From positions 1-43,017 of the forward strand of contig CAMZEC010000014.1 in the NCBI GenBank assembly GCA_947305645.1: DNA of 43,017 bases. The letters are read 5' to 3'. Position 1 is the stretch's first letter. The number at the start of each line of letters is the position of its first letter. Shown in pieces: positions 40,656 to 43,017 of the stretch. A program made the translations under genes and the position numbers. The notes below the pieces were generated by a model that was not told where the DNA came from, ran no database searches, and was given only the letters and a program-made list of their open reading frames with translations. The stretch comes from an uncultured Bacteroidales bacterium (lineage in GTDB: Bacteria; Bacteroidota; Bacteroidia; Bacteroidales; UBA932).

Positions 40656-42482
40656 CTACTTTTTCTTGAAATCCGTCGCGGCGTTGAGGGCAGAGAAGAG
40701 TGCTGGAATGCGCTCGCCGGCAATCTTTATCTTGTTGGGGCCGTCATGCCTTCCACCGGGACGATTGCCATGGTCGTTTGGCCTGCTGTCGGGACGGGAA
40801 CCCTGGCTGCCGGGACGTGCGTCGGGGGCGGAAGGACGTGAGCCCCATCCGGTCATGCGGAGTGCTATTCCCGCCTTTTCCATAACAATCCACCCGTCGG
40901 AAAAGTAATCGATGGAAGGGGCGACCGCAACAGTCTGCAGATACCTGTCGAAGCGGTCGTAAAGCTCAATGGCGAACTCAAACGATTCGTTGCTGCCGTA
41001 AACATCGTCTTTAGTGAATTCGTGGCCATGAGGAGCCTGACGTGCAGTCAGGATGGCCGTGTATTCATTGGCCGGTCCCCAGTAGAGAATCTCTTCTCCG
41101 TTCATGCTGAACGAAGGATCGCTGAAGCGGTCTTCGTAATGGCAGAGGAAGTTGTCTGTAATCTCCAGCTCCGCGCCACCATCGGAAGGCTTGACCTTGC
41201 AGTTCACTATATCTCCCATGCGGAAACGGTGCCTGAACAGAGGCGCACGGTGTATTTCATTGATGGTACGTGACAGCCTGATGCTGGGGGCCTCCGGAGG
41301 GAAGCGGTAAGTAATGCCGGTATTCTCTCCCGTGATTATCTTGGCGGCGCGCTCTGAGTAGCGGTTAGGGTCGTACATGTTTTTCAGGTCATAGGAATGT
41401 AAGCCAAGACCGTTTACCACGTCCTCGTGATTGATCTCGCGGGAGCGTCTGAGGGAAGTGGAGAAGGATGGCATTGCGGGGCAGTTGATGTCACGCATGA
41501 CCATCCAGGTCTCGTTACCCTCGGCATTGTAGACCACGCCCTCTTCGTACTCCGAATCCAGCCAGCCCCATTTCGACACTTCCGCTACCGGAGTTCCGTC
41601 CGCCTCGCAGAGAACTGCCCTTACGGTATAGAGCTTTCCGGAATAAGGATCCACCATCGAGCCTGGGTGCACGTTGGCATCTTCAATGGGCTCCAGACGA
41701 ACAAAACGCCCCTCTCCCCAATCCAACTGAAGCATGCTGCATGTGGCGCTGGCGTGCCACCTGCCGGGAACCAGTTGAATGGCCCTCAGATTGTTGCGAT
41801 GAAGACGATACCCAATAGGGCCGACATGCCATGCAGCGGCGCGGACAGGATCTCCTGCCGGATCGTAGGGAATCACATATCCGGGATATGCGAACTCCGA
41901 GGTCTTAAATAAGCGGCTGTCGTAAGATTTGCGAACGAAATCTTTTGTCAGCACGACATAATTTCCGGCAATATGATCCAAAGCCAGATTCTCGAAAGGA
42001 ATCAACAGCTGCCCTTCGGTGTCGATAAGTCCTTTAAGTCCATTCTCGCAGCTGCGGGCGACGGCTCTGCCGTCATAGAAGGTAGGAGCCGCGGTAAACT
42101 GCGGAGCCCATATTTCGTTGCCTTCGTAATCATAAACACCCCAGAGCCAGCCGGAACCGGGTTCGTACTCGCGCTCCGCCATGATCAGCTTTTCTCTCTT
42201 GTTCACTACAACTGAATAGCAAACGGGAGGAACAATCACACGCCCGCTCTCGTCGATAATGCCGTGCAGTTTGGTCTTTTCCGGTTTAACTGTAACCTCG
42301 GCCAAACCGTCCTTGAAATTTTTTGCGCTGAAGTATGCCGGGGGAATTACCCAGTTCTTGCTCTTGTCCTGATATCCGAAGAGCTTTGTGCCCTTATCCT
42401 TAACGGGCTTCAAATCCTGGCCATTAGCCGTTGCCGCAAGCAGAACGGCGGCGATTCCGGCGATAATAAACCTGAGTTTCAT
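40656..42482 (-). CDS. WG-repeat exported protein with low-complexity C-terminal region
   Basis: 608 residues with a signal peptide (MKLRFIIAGIAAVLLAATANG). The first 190 residues hold WG-type repeats: KLFGYQDKSKNWVIPPAYFSA, LHGIIDESGRVIVPP, LWGVYDYEGNEIWAPQF and LKGLIDTEGQLLIPF. The middle part (about 200-540) is beta-rich and I do not recognise it. Residues about 550-585 are a low-complexity stretch rich in Arg, Pro, Gly, Ser and Asp (GSRPSAPDARPGSQGSRP), followed by a short ordered end. No catalytic motif is seen. WG repeats are thought to bind partners; export suggests an envelope role. It has its own promoter at 42507-42537. Confidence 0.82.
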   Translation of the reverse strand: MKLRFIIAGIAAVLLAATANGQDLKPVKDKGTKLFGYQDKSKNWVIPPAYFSAKNFKDGLAEVTVKPEKTKLHGIIDESGRVIVPPVCYSVVVNKREKLIMAEREYEPGSGWLWGVYDYEGNEIWAPQFTAAPTFYDGRAVARSCENGLKGLIDTEGQLLIPFENLALDHIAGNYVVLTKDFVRKSYDSRLFKTSEFAYPGYVIPYDPAGDPVRAAAWHVGPIGYRLHRNNLRAIQLVPGRWHASATCSMLQLDWGEGRFVRLEPIEDANVHPGSMVDPYSGKLYTVRAVLCEADGTPVAEVSKWGWLDSEYEEGVVYNAEGNETWMVMRDINCPAMPSFSTSLRRSREINHEDVVNGLGLHSYDLKNMYDPNRYSERAAKIITGENTGITYRFPPEAPSIRLSRTINEIHRAPLFRHRFRMGDIVNCKVKPSDGGAELEITDNFLCHYEDRFSDPSFSMNGEEILYWGPANEYTAILTARQAPHGHEFTKDDVYGSNESFEFAIELYDRFDRYLQTVAVAPSIDYFSDGWIVMEKAGIALRMTGWGSRPSAPDARPGSQGSRPDSRPNDHGNRPGGRHDGPNKIKIAGERIPALFSALNAATDFKKK

Positions 42483-42683
42483 AATTTCGTTCGATTATAC
42501 CAGTGACAAAGATAAAACATCTTCCGCGATTCGCCAAGTGGTGAAGGTTCGTTTTTATGCCGGGGACCTTGCACGCCAATGTGCCTCAGAGTAATCTGTA
42601 GTTATGATACGTGGGCAAGGTCGAATGGCTAAAACGGGACCTTGCCCGACAGAAAAGGCAGCGAATCTTCGCTGCCTTTTCTG
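42483..42683. other. 200-base gap with repeated GGGACCTTGC motif
   Basis: GGGACCTTGC occurs at 42563-42572 and 42636-42645. The second copy pairs with GGGCAAGGTC at 42613-42622 to give a ten-base stem (with GACCTTGCCC, 42638-42647) around a 15-base loop. The WG gene promoter is at the left end and the tRNA-Pro terminator at the right end. No reading frame is convincing. Confidence 0.5.
42507..42537 (-). promoter_or_regulatory. Promoter of the WG-repeat gene
   Basis: On the minus strand TTG (42537-42535), a 20-base spacer and TATCTTTG (42514-42507) match the consensus. The -7 box is 24 bases before the ATG at 42482. Confidence 0.65.
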
Positions 42684-42685
42684 TC
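42648..42685 (-). terminator. Intrinsic terminator overlapping the tRNA-Pro 3' end
   Basis: A perfect 17-base inverted repeat, 42648-42664 against 42669-42685, with a four-base loop. The strongest part is GGCAGCGA/TCGCTGCC followed by CTTTTC on the minus strand. The outer two pairs use the last two bases of the tRNA. Confidence 0.8.
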
Positions 42686-42757
42686 GGGATGATCCGACTC
42701 GAACGGACGACCCCTACGTCCCGAACGTAGTGCGCTAGCCAACTGCGCTACATCCCG
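42684..42757 (-). tRNA. tRNA-Pro (anticodon CGG)
   Basis: A 74-base cloverleaf: acceptor CGGGATG/CATCCCG with discriminator A73, D-arm GCGC/GCGC, anticodon loop TTCGGGA in stem CTACG/CGTAG, T-arm GTCCG/CGGAT. Anticodon CGG reads CCG. CCA is not encoded. It lies 15 bases after the rpsT terminator; no strong promoter is seen between them (TATTTTTC at the expected place is one base off), so readthrough from rpsT may contribute. Confidence 0.95.
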
Positions 42758-42771
42758 TTTTTTGAAAAATA

Positions 42772-42792
42772 AGACGCGTCGGGAACGCGTCT
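42772..42792 (-). terminator. Intrinsic terminator of rpsT
   Basis: AGACGCGT (42772-42779) and ACGCGTCT (42785-42792) form a perfect eight-base stem with a five-base loop, followed on the minus strand by TTATTTTTC. It begins seven bases after the rpsT stop. Confidence 0.85.
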
Positions 42793-42799
42793 GTGGGTC

Positions 42800-43017
42800 T
42801 TAAGAAAGCTTGTTGATGTAAACCTGGATACCGCTCTTAAGGTTGGAAGCCTTGTTCTTGTGGATGACTCCGATCTTTGCAAGCTTGTCGATCATTGCAT
42901 AAACCTTGGGAGCATTCTTCTCGGCCTCTGCCTTGTCTGTGGTGTTGCGGATATCGCGGATAGCATTACGTGTGGTGCGTGCATAATACCTGTTATGCAG
43001 GCGGTGCCTTTCGCTCT
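42800..43017 (-). CDS. rpsT: 30S ribosomal protein S20, 3' part
   Basis: The last 72 codons, with the start beyond the window edge. The translation runs [20 protein letters not shown], then [38 protein letters not shown] and [13 protein letters not shown], ending in TAA (42802-42800). The block [11 protein letters not shown] is the conserved C-terminal helix of S20, and [10 protein letters not shown] is typical of Bacteroidota. S20 binds 16S rRNA early in small-subunit assembly. A strong terminator follows at once. About a dozen N-terminal residues are missing. Confidence 0.95.
   Translation of the reverse strand, partial: SERHRLHNRYYARTTRNAIRDIRNTTDKAEAEKNAPKVYAMIDKLAKIGVIHKNKASNLKSGIQVYINKLS

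Overview
This window comes from a bacterium of the Bacteroidota, most likely order Bacteroidales; the genus cannot be fixed from the sequence alone. The signs are several large TonB-linked outer-membrane proteins, exported proteins of families largely confined to this phylum (DUF4876, DUF6850, DUF4837, S46 dipeptidyl-peptidase, fimbrillin-like, WG-repeat), a LytTR regulator with its own membrane domain, lipoprotein signals ending in Cys, very few Shine-Dalgarno sites, and repeated promoters of the Bacteroidota form TTTG/TTG-N19-20-TAnnTTTG. No rRNA operon, CRISPR array, phage or transposase was seen.

Layout. 1-2291: 3' part of a TonB-dependent receptor and a FluC/CrcB fluoride channel. 2292-2793: a gene-free stretch rich in inverted repeats and a G-rich palindrome, followed by initiator tRNA-fMet(CAT). 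2899-8305: hisS, diverging from an operon of sppA, a steroid 5-alpha-reductase homologue, a short-chain dehydrogenase and an AlkZ-related protein. 8368-8441: tRNA-His(GTG). 8476-13283, minus strand: an overlapping operon of PlsC-type acyltransferase, fatty acyl-CoA ligase, DUF3737 protein, MalY/PatB-type C-S lyase and a lipoprotein peptide deformylase. 13334-15683: a condensation-domain-like acyltransferase diverging from a membrane LytTR regulator, with an array of GTGACA motifs between them. 15738-17183: a small Omp85-type barrel. 17215-28063: an S46 dipeptidyl-peptidase diverging from a four-gene operon of TonB receptor, DUF4876 lipoprotein, DUF6850 barrel and an M16 protease. 28066-31847, minus: a small membrane protein, dxr, rseP and a DUF4837 lipoprotein. 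31869-36248: ruvX, def and a fimbrillin/GLUG/glycerophosphodiesterase fusion. 36274-40651: exported nitroreductase, phosphohexomutase, M23-LysM hydrolase and miaB. 40656-43017, minus: WG-repeat protein, tRNA-Pro(CGG) and the 3' part of rpsT.

Two loci stand out. The TonB receptor/DUF4876/DUF6850/M16 operon, flanked by a divergent S46 peptidase, looks like a protein or peptide uptake-and-digestion system, comparable in logic to the Fus (ferredoxin) and YddB/PqqL systems of Proteobacteria. The SRD5A-like reductase next to an SDR dehydrogenase is the pair of activities expected for steroid or bile-acid ring-A reduction and 3-oxo/3-hydroxy conversion. Most other genes are housekeeping or cell-envelope functions.
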